DNA of 64,000 bases, from the NCBI GenBank assembly GCA_021774615.1, contig JAJFIW010000023.1:84213-148212 (forward strand), in the 5' to 3' direction. Under the pieces are notes generated by a model. The model searched no databases and had not been told where the DNA came from. It saw only the letters and a list, made by a program, of their open reading frames with translations. This DNA comes from Alphaproteobacteria bacterium. Its GTDB lineage: Bacteria > Pseudomonadota > Alphaproteobacteria > UBA1280 > UBA6503. Made by a program: the position numbers and the translations under genes. This document shows positions 44,885 to 54,533 of this stretch, in pieces; the stretch's first letter is position 1; each line of letters starts with the position of its first letter.

Positions 44885-45705
44885 ATACCACTAAAGACCT
44901 AAATATTCTGTTTTTAGGGGATGTTGTTGGTGCATCTGGGCGAGATGTTATAAAAAATAACTTGCCTGCCTTACGCAAAAAATTAGCGATTGATTTTGTA
45001 ATCTGTAATGCAGAAAATGCAGCGGGCGGTTTTGGTATTACAGCTAGCGTAGCCCGAGAGATTTATGAGGCAGGGGTAGACGTTATTACATTGGGCGACC
45101 ACACTTGGGATAAACCCGACACAGCGCAACTGCTGGCACAAGACTGGCGGATGCTACGCCCTATTAATTACCCACCTAATACCGTAGGCAAAGGCTTTCA
45201 TGTGTACCCAGTTGGTGACGGCAGACAAATAGCTGTTGTTAACCTGATGGGGCGTGCTTTTATGCCTAGTAATTCAGATTGCCCGTTCCAAGCGTCAGAG
45301 AAAATTATGGCTATTTTAAAGCTTGGCGGTAATTGTGATGCAATTTTTGTAGATATCCACGCCGAAGCCACCGCAGAAAAACGTTGTTTAGCCGCAATCT
45401 GGGACGGTAAAGCAAGTTTTATAAGTGGTACTCATACCCATGTGCCAACTGCTGATGCCCATGTTATGCTTGGCGGTACTGGCTTCCAAACCGATGCTGG
45501 AATGTGCGGCGTTTATGAGAACTCATCTTTAGGTTCAAACTTGCAAGCAGCAGTAGCAAGGTTTACAAAGGCGGGTAGGAGTAGGCTAGAACCAGTCGTA
45601 GGCAATGCTACCATGTGCGGTACATTTGCATCTATAAACGGTAAAGGCTTGTGCAAAGAAATACGACCAATTAGAATTGGCGGCGTATTAAGGCAGGAGA
45701 CATAA
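44869..45705 (+). CDS. YmdB-type metallophosphoesterase (TIGR00282)
   Basis: The 278-residue protein has the metal-site motifs GDVVGASGRDV, NAENAAGGFG, GDHTWD and the C-terminal SGTHTHVPTAD. These are the signatures of the YmdB family, which hydrolyses 2',3'-cyclic nucleotides. It overlaps the formyltetrahydrofolate cyclo-ligase gene by 16 bp and is followed after 3 bp by the NUDIX gene. Confidence 0.92.
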   Translation: MPKQVNTTKDLNILFLGDVVGASGRDVIKNNLPALRKKLAIDFVICNAENAAGGFGITASVAREIYEAGVDVITLGDHTWDKPDTAQLLAQDWRMLRPINYPPNTVGKGFHVYPVGDGRQIAVVNLMGRAFMPSNSDCPFQASEKIMAILKLGGNCDAIFVDIHAEATAEKRCLAAIWDGKASFISGTHTHVPTADAHVMLGGTGFQTDAGMCGVYENSSLGSNLQAAVARFTKAGRSRLEPVVGNATMCGTFASINGKGLCKEIRPIRIGGVLRQET

Positions 45706-45708
45706 AAT

Positions 45709-46266
45709 ATGACTTTTTTAGAAGAAATTAAAATTTACAAACCATATGACGAGCGTGAGCAGGCAGATTTTGCGAAAATGTCGGCATTTATTGAAAAGAG
45801 CGACAACTTATTCTCACGGACTAATTTAGCAGGTCATATTACGGCATCTGCTTGTGTTGTAAATAAAGATATGGATAAAATATTATTGGTGCACCATAAA
45901 GTGCTTGATTATTGGTTGATGCCGGGTGGCCATGCAGACGGTTCAGCAGATATCTTAGCTATGGCAAAGCAAGAAGTTGCCGAGGAAACAGGTGTTGACC
46001 AAGTAGATGTGCTTAGTGGCATTTTTGATATTGATGTACACAGCATACCTATGGCACATAAGCATGGTAAAGACGAACCAGAACACACACATTATGATAT
46101 CCGCTATTTACTACAAACAGATGAAAGCTTACCATTAACCTTCTCAGAAAGAGAAAGTAATGATGTAAGGTGGGTAGAGTTTGATAATGTGCTTAACCTA
46201 CATCCTGATTGGGTTAGTGGCGCACGGATGATTAAAAAAATTAAACAACTAAAAGCAAAAGGATAA
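45709..46266 (+). CDS. NUDIX hydrolase
   Basis: The 185-residue protein has the NUDIX box GGHADGSADILAMAKQEVAEETGV. The first Glu of the box is Asp here, and the Arg of REUxEE is Gln, while the catalytic EE pair is intact. It hydrolyses a nucleoside diphosphate linked to an unknown group. It lies between the YmdB-like gene and yebC, 4 bp from yebC. Confidence 0.88.
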   Translation: MTFLEEIKIYKPYDEREQADFAKMSAFIEKSDNLFSRTNLAGHITASACVVNKDMDKILLVHHKVLDYWLMPGGHADGSADILAMAKQEVAEETGVDQVDVLSGIFDIDVHSIPMAHKHGKDEPEHTHYDIRYLLQTDESLPLTFSERESNDVRWVEFDNVLNLHPDWVSGARMIKKIKQLKAKG

Positions 46267-46270
46267 AACC

Positions 46271-47014
46271 ATGGCCGGACATAGTAAATGGGCAAACATT
46301 AAACACCGTAAAGCACGCCAAGACAATAAACGTGGTAAAATTTTTACCCGTATTATCCGTGAAATTATGATAGCAGCACGCAGTGGCGGCGGTGACCCTG
46401 GCAGTAACCCATCTTTGCGCCTTGCTTTGGATAATGCTAGGTCTGAAAATATGCTTAAAGACACTATGGAACGTGCCATTAAACGTGGTACTGGCGAAAT
46501 TGAAGGCGCAGATTACGAAGAAACTGTCTACGAAGGCTACGGCCAAGGCAACGTTGCAATTATGGTTAAATGCTTAACTGACAATAAAGCACGTACTGCT
46601 GCAAATGTGCGTACAGCCTTTAACAAAAATGGCGGCCGTTTTGGCGAAACTGTTAACTGGATGTTCGATGAAAAAGGCATGCTGTTTTTCCCAGTAGGCG
46701 TTGCTGATGAAGACACAATGCTAGAAGCTGCAATAGATGCTGGTGCTGAAGACGTAAAAAGCTCTGAAGATGGGCACGAAGTTATTACGGCTGTAGCAGA
46801 CTTTGGCGCAGTTAAAAAAGCACTAGAAGAAAAGTTTGGTAAGGCAGAAGAGGGCGACTTAACCTTTATCGCAAACCAAACCCAAGTTGTTACCGATGCA
46901 GAAACAGCAGAAAAACTAATGAAACTGCTAAACGCTATCGAGGAAGACGACGACGTCCAAAGCGTACTAAATAACGCCGACATGGACGACTCTTTACTAG
47001 AAGACGTAGCGTAA
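46271..47014 (+). CDS. yebC: YebC/PmpR family protein
   Basis: The 247-residue protein has the family start AGHSKWANIKHRKARQD and full family length. Members act as transcriptional regulators or, in recent work, as translation factors relieving stalling at proline stretches. It precedes ruvC by 3 bp, the conserved arrangement. Confidence 0.97.
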   Translation: MAGHSKWANIKHRKARQDNKRGKIFTRIIREIMIAARSGGGDPGSNPSLRLALDNARSENMLKDTMERAIKRGTGEIEGADYEETVYEGYGQGNVAIMVKCLTDNKARTAANVRTAFNKNGGRFGETVNWMFDEKGMLFFPVGVADEDTMLEAAIDAGAEDVKSSEDGHEVITAVADFGAVKKALEEKFGKAEEGDLTFIANQTQVVTDAETAEKLMKLLNAIEEDDDVQSVLNNADMDDSLLEDVA

Positions 47015-47017
47015 CCC

Positions 47018-47503
47018 ATGCAAACCCGTATTATCCTTGGTATCGACCCCGGTCTGCATAAAACAGGCTGGGGTGTGGTTAAGGCTACTGGTAATCATTT
47101 GTCTTTTGTTGCGGGTGGCACGTTGCAAACCAACCCTAAAGATAATGGCAGCCATCGGCTGCGTGATATTCATAATGGTTTAGATGCTATTTTAGTTAAA
47201 TATAACCCTACCGAAATGGCAGTTGAAGAAGTTTACGTGAATGATAATGCCAGAAGCTCGCTAAAATTAGGGCAAGCCAGAGGTGTTGCGTTACTGGCCG
47301 CAGGGCTAGCCGATCTAACTTGCGCCGAATACACCCCCACCGCAATTAAAAAAGCTTTGGTTGGAACAGGCCGAGCCGATAAAAACCAAATGATATATAT
47401 GGTTAAAATGCTACTCCCAACCTCTAACCCCACCACCAGCGACATGGCCGATGCACTAGCTGTGGCAATTTGTCATGCGAATACCCAGCCTAACCGATAT
47501 TAG
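47018..47503 (+). CDS. ruvC: Crossover junction endodeoxyribonuclease RuvC
   Basis: The 161-residue protein has the catalytic Asp in LGIDPGLHKTGWG, Glu in AVEEVYV and the C-terminal DMADALAVAICH with the remaining acidic residues. It resolves Holliday junctions. The GNAT gene on the opposite strand interrupts the usual ruvC-ruvA contiguity. Confidence 0.97.
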   Translation: MQTRIILGIDPGLHKTGWGVVKATGNHLSFVAGGTLQTNPKDNGSHRLRDIHNGLDAILVKYNPTEMAVEEVYVNDNARSSLKLGQARGVALLAAGLADLTCAEYTPTAIKKALVGTGRADKNQMIYMVKMLLPTSNPTTSDMADALAVAICHANTQPNRY

Positions 47504-47965
47504 TTATACTCTTGGTTTACTTATTTTTAATAGTTTCGTATCTTCAGGGCAATCACCTTCAATTAGCCACCCATTTTTTAAATAAAATGCAACTGCTCGT
47601 TCGTTAGACTTGCTAACTCTGGCTTCAATATTTTTTATCCCTAAATCTGAAAATTTTTGGCAAATATATTCATCCATTATTGAGCCTATGCCCAAACTTC
47701 GATATTGAGGAAAAATAGAGTATAAATTTACATACCCTTTAGTAGCATCTAAAACTTGGGCTTCAATCTGAGCAATTATGGCATTGTCTTTATAAACATG
47801 GGCACATAAACTAGGGTTTCTTTCTATAAGGTTCTCAAGCCAATCGTAGTATTTCTGCGCTTCATTACCTATAGTGCTAACTCCGAAGCTAGACAGTTCA
47901 GCAATACTCCGCAATTTTAAGCAAGTTTCTTTGGTTTTATTGATGTCGATAGTTTTGAATTCCAA
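47504..47965 (-). CDS. GNAT family N-acetyltransferase
   Basis: The 153-residue protein has the acetyl-CoA motif PQYRSLGIGSIMDEY and the C-terminal NERAVAFYLKNGW motif of GNAT enzymes. The TTG start at 47965 has AGGA about 9 bp upstream. Substrate unknown. It lies on the minus strand between ruvC and ruvA, directly abutting the ruvC stop, and looks like an insertion into the ruvCAB order. Confidence 0.85.
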   Translation of the reverse strand: MEFKTIDINKTKETCLKLRSIAELSSFGVSTIGNEAQKYYDWLENLIERNPSLCAHVYKDNAIIAQIEAQVLDATKGYVNLYSIFPQYRSLGIGSIMDEYICQKFSDLGIKNIEARVSKSNERAVAFYLKNGWLIEGDCPEDTKLLKISKPRV

Positions 47966-48064
47966 AATATTTTCCTATTTCTATAAGTGCATACATAGGT
48001 GAAAACCTTATAATAAACCTATCTAAACTATACAAGAAGCTAAAAATATTGCTATAATGCAGCC

Positions 48065-48670
48065 ATGATACATTTTCTTAAAGGCATTATCGAAGAGATA
48101 ACCGACGACGCTTTAGCGATAGACGTTAATGGCGTTGGATATAAAGTTACTGCTCCATCTAGGGCTTTAGCGCAGCTTAGCGAGGGCGAGGCTATTAAAA
48201 TCCATATTTTTACCTATGTCCGTGAAGATATTTTGGCTTTATATGGCTTTACTACCCAAGAAGACCGCGCACTATTCGAAAAATTGATGAGTGTAAGCGG
48301 TGTGGGTGCAAAAATGGCGATGGCAATGCTGTCGGGCTTGTCGGGGGCAGAGATTGCTAACGCTGTTATAGGTGGCGATGTTGCAACGCTTACTCGGATT
48401 AGCGGAGTTGGTAAAAAACTTGCCGAACGGTTAATTCTGGAATTAAAAGGCAAGCTTGGTGGGTTTGCTGGCAGCAATGTAACTGCTATAAGTGGGCAAA
48501 AAACACCACAAGGCAGTGCCCATGGGGATGTGCTTTCAGCATTAGTAAATATGGGCTTTAAACTAGCCCAAGCACAACAAGCACTAGCCCATGCCGTACA
48601 AGAAAACGGCAACAGCGACGATTTTGGCGCGCTGCTAAAAACAGCATTACAAACATTACGGAGCGCGTAA
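48065..48670 (+). CDS. ruvA: Holliday junction branch migration protein RuvA
   Basis: The 201-residue protein has domain I starting [12 protein letters not shown] and helix-hairpin-helix motifs [13 protein letters not shown] and [14 protein letters not shown]-terminal domain III binds RuvB. It holds the four-way junction open. The start codon of ruvB is 2 bp downstream. Confidence 0.97.
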   Translation: MIHFLKGIIEEITDDALAIDVNGVGYKVTAPSRALAQLSEGEAIKIHIFTYVREDILALYGFTTQEDRALFEKLMSVSGVGAKMAMAMLSGLSGAEIANAVIGGDVATLTRISGVGKKLAERLILELKGKLGGFAGSNVTAISGQKTPQGSAHGDVLSALVNMGFKLAQAQQALAHAVQENGNSDDFGALLKTALQTLRSA

Positions 48671-48671
48671 T

Positions 48672-49694
48672 ATGTCACAAGAACGCATGGTAGATGGTGA
48701 AACTATCAGTACCGACACAGGTAAAGAAACTTCCGTCCGCCCCGAGCAATTGTCCGAATTTGTAGGGCAAAATAAACTGCGTGAAAATTTAAGTATATTT
48801 ATTAAAGCCGCCCAAGCTAGGAACTCTGCATTAGATCATGTTATTTTCCATGGTTCGCCGGGTTTAGGCAAAACTACGCTAGCACAAATTGTTGCAAAGG
48901 AAATGGGTGTGGGTTTTCGCTCTACCTCTGGTCCTGCTATCGAGAAAAGTGGCGATTTGGTAGCTATTTTAACTTCTCTTGAACCGCATGATGTTTTATT
49001 TATCGACGAAATACACCGCCTTGGCACAGCTATCGAAGAAGTTATGTACCCTGCGATGGAGGATTTTAAATTAGATATTATCATCGGCGAGGGGCCTGCT
49101 GCTCGTACGGTTAAAATTGATTTACCACCATTTACACTAGTAGCCGCAACTACTCGAGCGGGGATGTTATCAACCCCACTTCGCGACCGTTTTGGGGTTC
49201 ATTTACGCTTAGAGTTTTATTCACCTGAAGACCTAGTGCAAATTGTGCACCGAGCTGCTGCAAAAATGGGGATATCTATTGCCAACGATGGTGCTTTTGA
49301 AATAGCCCGCCGCAGCCGTGGTACACCTCGGATTGCGAACCGACTACTACGCCGAGTATGGGACTTTAGCACCGTCGCAGGCGAAAAAACAATTACCGCT
49401 GCCACTGCTGACAAAGCTTTACTAGCACTAGAAGTAGACAACCGTGGTTTTGACCGTGGGGATTTTCTGTTTTTAGAAGCATTAATCGACCGTTTCGACG
49501 GTGGCCCTGTAGGGCTAGAAACTTTGGCCGCCTCAACTGGTGAGGCAAAAGACACTATCGAAGATGTTATCGAACCATTTTTACTGCAGCAAGGTTTTAT
49601 CCAACGTACACCACGAGGCCGCGTTGCAATGCCTGACGCTTATACCCATATGGGCAGAACCCCGCCTAGTAAAGCGGAAACTTTGTTTGATTAA
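48672..49694 (+). CDS. ruvB: Holliday junction helicase RuvB
   Basis: The 340-residue AAA+ protein has Walker [12 protein letters not shown], Walker [10 protein letters not shown], sensor 1 AATTRAG, and the winged-helix C-terminus. It drives branch migration with RuvA. ybgC, often found between ruvB and tolQ, is absent here. Confidence 0.98.
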   Translation: MSQERMVDGETISTDTGKETSVRPEQLSEFVGQNKLRENLSIFIKAAQARNSALDHVIFHGSPGLGKTTLAQIVAKEMGVGFRSTSGPAIEKSGDLVAILTSLEPHDVLFIDEIHRLGTAIEEVMYPAMEDFKLDIIIGEGPAARTVKIDLPPFTLVAATTRAGMLSTPLRDRFGVHLRLEFYSPEDLVQIVHRAAAKMGISIANDGAFEIARRSRGTPRIANRLLRRVWDFSTVAGEKTITAATADKALLALEVDNRGFDRGDFLFLEALIDRFDGGPVGLETLAASTGEAKDTIEDVIEPFLLQQGFIQRTPRGRVAMPDAYTHMGRTPPSKAETLFD

Positions 49695-49798
49695 TATAAA
49701 CAATGCCTACTCTTGACATTTGCTATTAGTGATATTACATATGTGTAAATCATCATCTTTTTTTATTCCTTTTTTATAAAAATTTTGTGGAGGCAGTT

Positions 49799-50134
49799 AT
49801 GTTATCGACATTATTATCAATTGTAATATTTGGCATTCCAGTAATATTTTTTATTAGATTTATCAATAAGAGAATGGTTGGTGGAACTCCTTGCAACTCT
49901 TATAGCAATATAATGGCAGCATCAATTGCTAGAGAATATGCTGCAATCAGTAAAATAATTAAACCTGATTTGCCAATCATGCAACAGCCAGATGATTGGC
50001 ACAAGTATCAAGACGAAATTAAAAAGTTAGAAAGAAGATACCCTGATGGGGTTGCTGCAAAGGTTATCAGAGATATTAAAGACCAGGCATTCGACTTAAG
50101 CATTGAGAAATCTTACATGAAAGGTGAGATTTAA
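49799..50134 (+). CDS. Small unknown membrane protein, 111 aa
   Basis: I do not recognise this protein. One N-terminal hydrophobic helix (about 2-20) is followed by a soluble, charged region. The start at 49799 is fixed by GGAGG 7 bp upstream. It sits between ruvB and the Tol genes in place of ybgC, has its own strong terminator, and faces a second unknown membrane protein on the other strand. Confidence 0.75.
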   Translation: MLSTLLSIVIFGIPVIFFIRFINKRMVGGTPCNSYSNIMAASIAREYAAISKIIKPDLPIMQQPDDWHKYQDEIKKLERRYPDGVAAKVIRDIKDQAFDLSIEKSYMKGEI

Positions 50135-50150
50135 TTTTTATTCGCATAAA

Positions 50151-50192
50151 AAAGAAACCCCCTGAGTATTGTTATACTCAGGGGGTTTCTTT
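50151..50192. terminator. Strong bidirectional terminator
   Basis: A perfect 19-bp stem (50151-50169 with 50174-50192) with a 4-nt loop, A-rich left and T-rich right flanks. It overlaps the last bases of the minus-strand gene. Confidence 0.95.
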
Positions 50193-50697
50193 AATCGCTA
50201 GCAGGCTCTTGATTTTCTACAACAGCCTTTTCTTCGGCAGTATGGCAAATTACTATAATTGATGCCAGTAGCAATATTGCACAAGTAACATCAGTCCCAA
50301 CACTGCTCATCTGCTCAAAGAACGTAGCAGCAGTGATGAGCAATACATTGCTAATAATGTAGCAATGTGCCGATACGCTTTTTTCTTGATAATTTCCTTT
50401 ATCAATCATATTGGCAGCCCCTTCATAGATGCTGTCGGTAATATGATTGAACCATTTTCCCGCCGTCCCGATTGCTCTTGGAGCAGCGAGCGAAACAAGG
50501 GCATTTTTTCTTGCTCTTAGTACATATAGCATTGGGAAGAATTTTGCCCCCCAAAACACAAACAGTAATAATTCTACTGTTAGTAGTACCCACAATGCTC
50601 TTTCATCAAACTGCCCTAAAAAATACAGGGTAAGTGCAAAAACTGCGTTTATGCTAGTTAGTAGTAAAAACCAGCCTATAAATTTTAATTTATTCAT
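50191..50697 (-). CDS. Unknown integral membrane protein, 168 aa
   Basis: I do not recognise this protein. It has about four hydrophobic helices (near 5-27, 35-58, 112-128 and 135-150) with a polar middle section. GGAGG lies 4 bp before the ATG. Its base composition and codon choice look more GC-rich than the neighbours. With the gene at 49799 it forms a convergent pair inserted between ruvB and tolQ. Confidence 0.72.
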   Translation of the reverse strand: MNKLKFIGWFLLLTSINAVFALTLYFLGQFDERALWVLLTVELLLFVFWGAKFFPMLYVLRARKNALVSLAAPRAIGTAGKWFNHITDSIYEGAANMIDKGNYQEKSVSAHCYIISNVLLITAATFFEQMSSVGTDVTCAILLLASIIVICHTAEEKAVVENQEPASD

Positions 50698-50921
50698 GTT
50701 TCCTCCGTAAAAAAGGAGTTTAAAAAAGGTGAAGATTGATAGGTGTAAGAGGTATAGTTATTTTTATAATAGATTACAAGGTGCCCTAGTCAATAAAAAT
50801 TGCTATAAGCTAATTGTAAGTAGACAAACTTGCTTAAAACCTCTATAACTTAGGCTAATTTTTTACAATTTATAAAAATAATAAAATAACTAATATTATT
50901 TAACATATCGAGGAAAAAGTA

Positions 50922-51692
50922 GTGGATATCCCTGTTGCTGCAATCAATGAAATGTCAATCATAGACTTGTTTAGCCAAGCTACAACGTTTGTGCAGATTA
51001 TTATGTCTTCATTATTAGTTGTTTCGATTATTGTTTGGACCATTTGGTTCGAAAAATACGCACGCTTACGGATGTTGCGCCGTAGGGCCGACAAATTTGA
51101 AGAAGCTTTCTGGAGCGAAAAAGGTCTAGAAGAACTTTACCGCAACACCACCCCTGAGGAAACTGACCACCCAATGGCAATGCTTTTTGTTGTAGGCTTG
51201 CGTGAGTGGCGCCGCGGTAAAGACAGTGAAGGCGAGAGCCACGGCATGTTGCAATTAGGCGTTGTCGAGCGTGTACACCAATTAATGCAAGTAACCATGA
51301 TGCGCGAACTAGAGCGTATTGAAAAATACTTACCATTTTTAGCCACCACTGGCTCAACTGCACCATTTATTGGTTTGCTTGGTACTGTATGGGGGATTAT
51401 GCATGCGTTCCATAGTATTGGCGTAACTAAAAATACTTCGTTAGCAACAGTTGCTCCAGGTATTGCTGAGGCATTGCTTGCAACTGCTATTGGTTTGTTT
51501 GCTGCTATCCCGGCTGTTATTGCATATAACAAGCTTTCTACAGAGCTAAGCCGCTATGCTGCTAGGCTTGAAGCATTCGTTACCGAGTTTGTAACAATCC
51601 TTGATCGCCAGATGCAGGAAGAAATAATCCAAGCGCGTAAAGATAGCAAAAAACGCCGCACTAGTGACATTGAAGAAAAGCAAGCTAGCTAA
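50922..51692 (+). CDS. tolQ: Tol-Pal system protein TolQ
   Basis: The 256-residue ExbB/TolQ-type protein has three membrane helices (about 20-42, 140-165 and 175-205). It carries TGSTAPFIGLLGTVWGI and AEALLATAIGLFAAIPAVIAYN. It forms the proton-driven motor with TolR. The GTG start has GAGG about 9 bp upstream. It begins the tolQRAB unit. Confidence 0.96.
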   Translation: MDIPVAAINEMSIIDLFSQATTFVQIIMSSLLVVSIIVWTIWFEKYARLRMLRRRADKFEEAFWSEKGLEELYRNTTPEETDHPMAMLFVVGLREWRRGKDSEGESHGMLQLGVVERVHQLMQVTMMRELERIEKYLPFLATTGSTAPFIGLLGTVWGIMHAFHSIGVTKNTSLATVAPGIAEALLATAIGLFAAIPAVIAYNKLSTELSRYAARLEAFVTEFVTILDRQMQEEIIQARKDSKKRRTSDIEEKQAS

Positions 51693-51713
51693 TAGTTAAA
51701 AGAGGTTTTTATT

Positions 51714-52154
51714 ATGGCAGGATCATTTATTCCGCAAGGTAGAACTCGTTCGTTCCACCGTAAACCAATGAGTGATATTAACGTTGTGCCGTTTATCGAC
51801 ATAATGCTTGTGTTATTAGTTGTTTTCATGGTGACAGCCCCAATGATGACCCAAGGTGTGCAAGTGTCACTACCTGAGGTGCAAAGTACGCCAATTAATG
51901 AAGACCAAGAACCAATGCAAGTTTCTATTAAAAAAGACGGGACATTGTTTGTCCATGAAAAGCAGGTTGACTTAGAAGATTTGGCTACAACTTTAAAAGC
52001 TATTAAAGAGCAAAAACCAGGAACAAGCATTTTGCTTCGTGCAGACAAGTCCGTTAGCTATGGTACTGTTATGCAGGTTATGGGTGCATTGCAAGTTGCA
52101 GGGTTGGTTGATGTTGGTCTTGTTACAGAGCCTGACAGAAAATCTAAGCGATAA
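51714..52154 (+). CDS. tolR: Tol-Pal system protein TolR
   Basis: The 146-residue protein has a single TM helix containing the proton-relay Asp (INVVPFIDIMLVLLVVFMV) and a periplasmic ExbD/TolR domain with RADKSVSYG. It works with TolQ to energise TolA. It is 21 bp after tolQ, with AGAGG before the ATG. Confidence 0.96.
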   Translation: MAGSFIPQGRTRSFHRKPMSDINVVPFIDIMLVLLVVFMVTAPMMTQGVQVSLPEVQSTPINEDQEPMQVSIKKDGTLFVHEKQVDLEDLATTLKAIKEQKPGTSILLRADKSVSYGTVMQVMGALQVAGLVDVGLVTEPDRKSKR

Positions 52155-52178
52155 ATTTAACAAAAAGGCAAAGGTGAT

Positions 52179-52985
52179 ATGCGGCGAGGGCTCCTGCTTT
52201 CTTTTCTACTTCACATCACATTGGTGCTTTTTTTCGTGTTTAACGTATCTCACATGATTTTACCAGAAGATGAGGTAACATTTATTAATGTTAAGCTTGT
52301 TACTTCGCCTGATGCTGCACGTACACCAAAACCGAAACCAGTTAAACCTGTGAAAACACAACAAAGCTCTGCGCCTAAAGAAGCACCTAAACCAGAAAAG
52401 AAAAAAGTTAAAGCCCCTAAACACGACACTAAAATTGTCGATACTAACAAAAGCAAAATAAAGCAAAAAGTAGAAGCAAAAAAAGAGCCAGCTAAGCAAG
52501 AACTAGCAGAACCAAAAGAAAAGCCAATAAGTCGGCCGCCAAAGCTTGACAAAACACCAAACAAGAAGAACCTGATGGCGGAAAATGGCAAACCAACTAA
52601 AGAAATAGCAGATGATGACTTTTTACAAGCACTAGACTTTATTGAAGACTTGCAGGACAAAGAGTCTGCATTAGCTATAGATGACGAAGCAACAGATGCT
52701 ACAGTTTTTAATGAAACACAAAAAGATGTGGCTTTAGTTAAGCGCCATATCGAGAAAAATTGGTATCGCCCACCGGGGATTCCTAAGCTAAACGAACTGC
52801 GCGTTATAATAATGGTAAAAGTTAACCGTGATGGTACAATTTCTAGTATGGATGTGGTTCATTCATCTGATTTACCATTCTTTGATAATTCTATTTTACG
52901 TGCAGTCAGAAAATCGGTACCCTTACCGATACCAGACGATAAATATGATGTTTTTAAAACAATCCAACTAAGCTTTAATGGGTAA
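52179..52985 (+). CDS. tolA: Tol-Pal system protein TolA
   Basis: The 268-residue protein has one N-terminal TM helix (about 5-24), a long Lys/Pro/Ala/Glu-rich periplasmic rod (about 45-145), and a C-terminal TonB-like domain with VKVNRDGTISSMDVVHSS. It couples the TolQR motor to TolB/Pal. The 3' end overlaps a possible upstream tolB start. The rod region is naturally low in complexity. Confidence 0.93.
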   Translation: MRRGLLLSFLLHITLVLFFVFNVSHMILPEDEVTFINVKLVTSPDAARTPKPKPVKPVKTQQSSAPKEAPKPEKKKVKAPKHDTKIVDTNKSKIKQKVEAKKEPAKQELAEPKEKPISRPPKLDKTPNKKNLMAENGKPTKEIADDDFLQALDFIEDLQDKESALAIDDEATDATVFNETQKDVALVKRHIEKNWYRPPGIPKLNELRVIIMVKVNRDGTISSMDVVHSSDLPFFDNSILRAVRKSVPLPIPDDKYDVFKTIQLSFNG

Positions 52986-52995
52986 TGAGATAAAA

Positions 52996-54354
52996 ATGAG
53001 AAACCAGCCGACTATACTATTCCTTAACAGCATTCGTGTATTTGTATCTTTATTTATATTCATACTGGTTGTGCAACCAGCGCATGCATTAGTTAAAATT
53101 GATTTGACTGACGCAAACTCAGACCCTATGCCCGTTGCGATTACTGACTTTGCTGGCAATACTCCAGAAGAGAATGCCCTTGGTGAGGATATGACAGGGC
53201 TGATTAACACTAATCTTAAAAACACAGGCTTATTTAATGTAATTAGCCAAAGAGCATTTTTGCAAACTGATGCATCACTACGAGTTAATGGCCCAATTTT
53301 CCCCGAGTGGCGGATGATAAATACAGATGTATTGTTTGTAGGTAATATCGAAATTCTTGGTGCTGACACCAACACACCTAAAATGCGTGTGGTTTATCGT
53401 TTGTATGATGTACATGACGAAAAACAACTAGCTGCAAAGGCATATACAGCATCTATTTCTTTTTGGAGGCATATTGGTCATCGTATTTCTGACGACATCT
53501 ACACAGTTTTAACTGGTGAGAAGGGCTACTTTGCTTCACGGATTGTATATATCGCAGAAGATAAACCAAGAAGAAGCCGCATTATTCGCAAACGTCTTTG
53601 TGTTATGGACCAAGATGGCGGCAGCCAGCAATGTTTAACCGATGGTAGGCACTTGGTGCTAACTCCACGGTTCTCGCCTACATCTCAAACTATTATTTAT
53701 ATGTCATATGCAAATGGTAAGCCGCGTTTGTATCTGCTTGATTTACCTACAGGAGAGCAAACCATTGTTGGTGATTTTGAAGGTCTGAACTCTTCACCGC
53801 AATTCTCGCCAAATGGTAAAAAAGTAGCAATGACATTGACAATGGGGCATGAAGGTAACCCTGAGATTTACTCTATGGATTTAAAAAAACGTAAACTTAA
53901 ACGTTTAACTACGTACCGTGGTATCGACACATCTCCATCATACTCGCCTAATGGTAAACGTATTGTGTTTAACTCTGACCGAGCGGGTAAACCTGCTTTG
54001 TATAACATGAACTCTGACGGCAACCGTGTGCAGCGCCTTACTTATGGAGAAGGGCGCTACTATGCGCCTGTTTGGTCCCCTCGTGGAGACTTAATCGCAT
54101 TTGTTAAGCAGTTAAAGGGTAAATTTCACATTGGTGTAATTGACCCTGATGGTACAGAGGAACGGTTATTAACAGAAGGGTTTATGGACGAATCACCTAC
54201 ATGGTCTCCTAATGGGCGGATTATTGTCTTCACACGTCAAACTCGTAAGGGCGACACACATGTGTATAGCATTGATTTAACTGGTTATAATTTACGCCGA
54301 CTACCAACACCAACACAAGCATCTGACCCTGCGTGGTCTCCGCTTATTAAATAA
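52996..54354 (+). CDS. tolB: Tol-Pal system protein TolB
   Basis: The 452-residue periplasmic protein has a signal peptide ending near HALVKI, an N-terminal alpha/beta domain and a six-bladed propeller. The repeats are visible as FSPTSQTIIYMS, FSPNGKKVAM, YSPNGKRIVFNSDRAG and WSPNGRIIVFTR. It links TolA and Pal. I took the ATG at 52996 with GAGAT upstream; an ATG at 52978 overlapping tolA is the alternative. Confidence 0.95.
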   Translation: MRNQPTILFLNSIRVFVSLFIFILVVQPAHALVKIDLTDANSDPMPVAITDFAGNTPEENALGEDMTGLINTNLKNTGLFNVISQRAFLQTDASLRVNGPIFPEWRMINTDVLFVGNIEILGADTNTPKMRVVYRLYDVHDEKQLAAKAYTASISFWRHIGHRISDDIYTVLTGEKGYFASRIVYIAEDKPRRSRIIRKRLCVMDQDGGSQQCLTDGRHLVLTPRFSPTSQTIIYMSYANGKPRLYLLDLPTGEQTIVGDFEGLNSSPQFSPNGKKVAMTLTMGHEGNPEIYSMDLKKRKLKRLTTYRGIDTSPSYSPNGKRIVFNSDRAGKPALYNMNSDGNRVQRLTYGEGRYYAPVWSPRGDLIAFVKQLKGKFHIGVIDPDGTEERLLTEGFMDESPTWSPNGRIIVFTRQTRKGDTHVYSIDLTGYNLRRLPTPTQASDPAWSPLIK

Positions 54355-54533
54355 ACTGTGCTTTAGTAGTAACAGTGCTGTGCTATATTGGGGTAGTTGC
54401 AGTTTTATTAATAAATAATTAGTTGCAATTACCTTGGGAGACAGGTATCTTCATAGAATAGAGGCTGCAAAATGCGTAAATCAGTTATGCCCTCAGCTTA
54501 ATTTTGTATCAAGAAAAATAAGAGAGTTTGGAA

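Noticed and set aside
50729..50848. A 39-codon GTG frame upstream of tolQ.
   Set aside because: It has a weakly placed GGAG, basic AT-rich composition and no recognisable features; chance is likely in an AT-rich intergenic region.
52300..52620. Lys/Pro/Ala-rich low-complexity coding stretch.
   Set aside because: This is the normal periplasmic rod of TolA, not a repeat element.
54472..54501. A 9-codon frame with GAGG upstream between tolB and pal.
   Set aside because: Too short to support as a gene, and no attenuator-like hairpins with a T-run follow it before pal.
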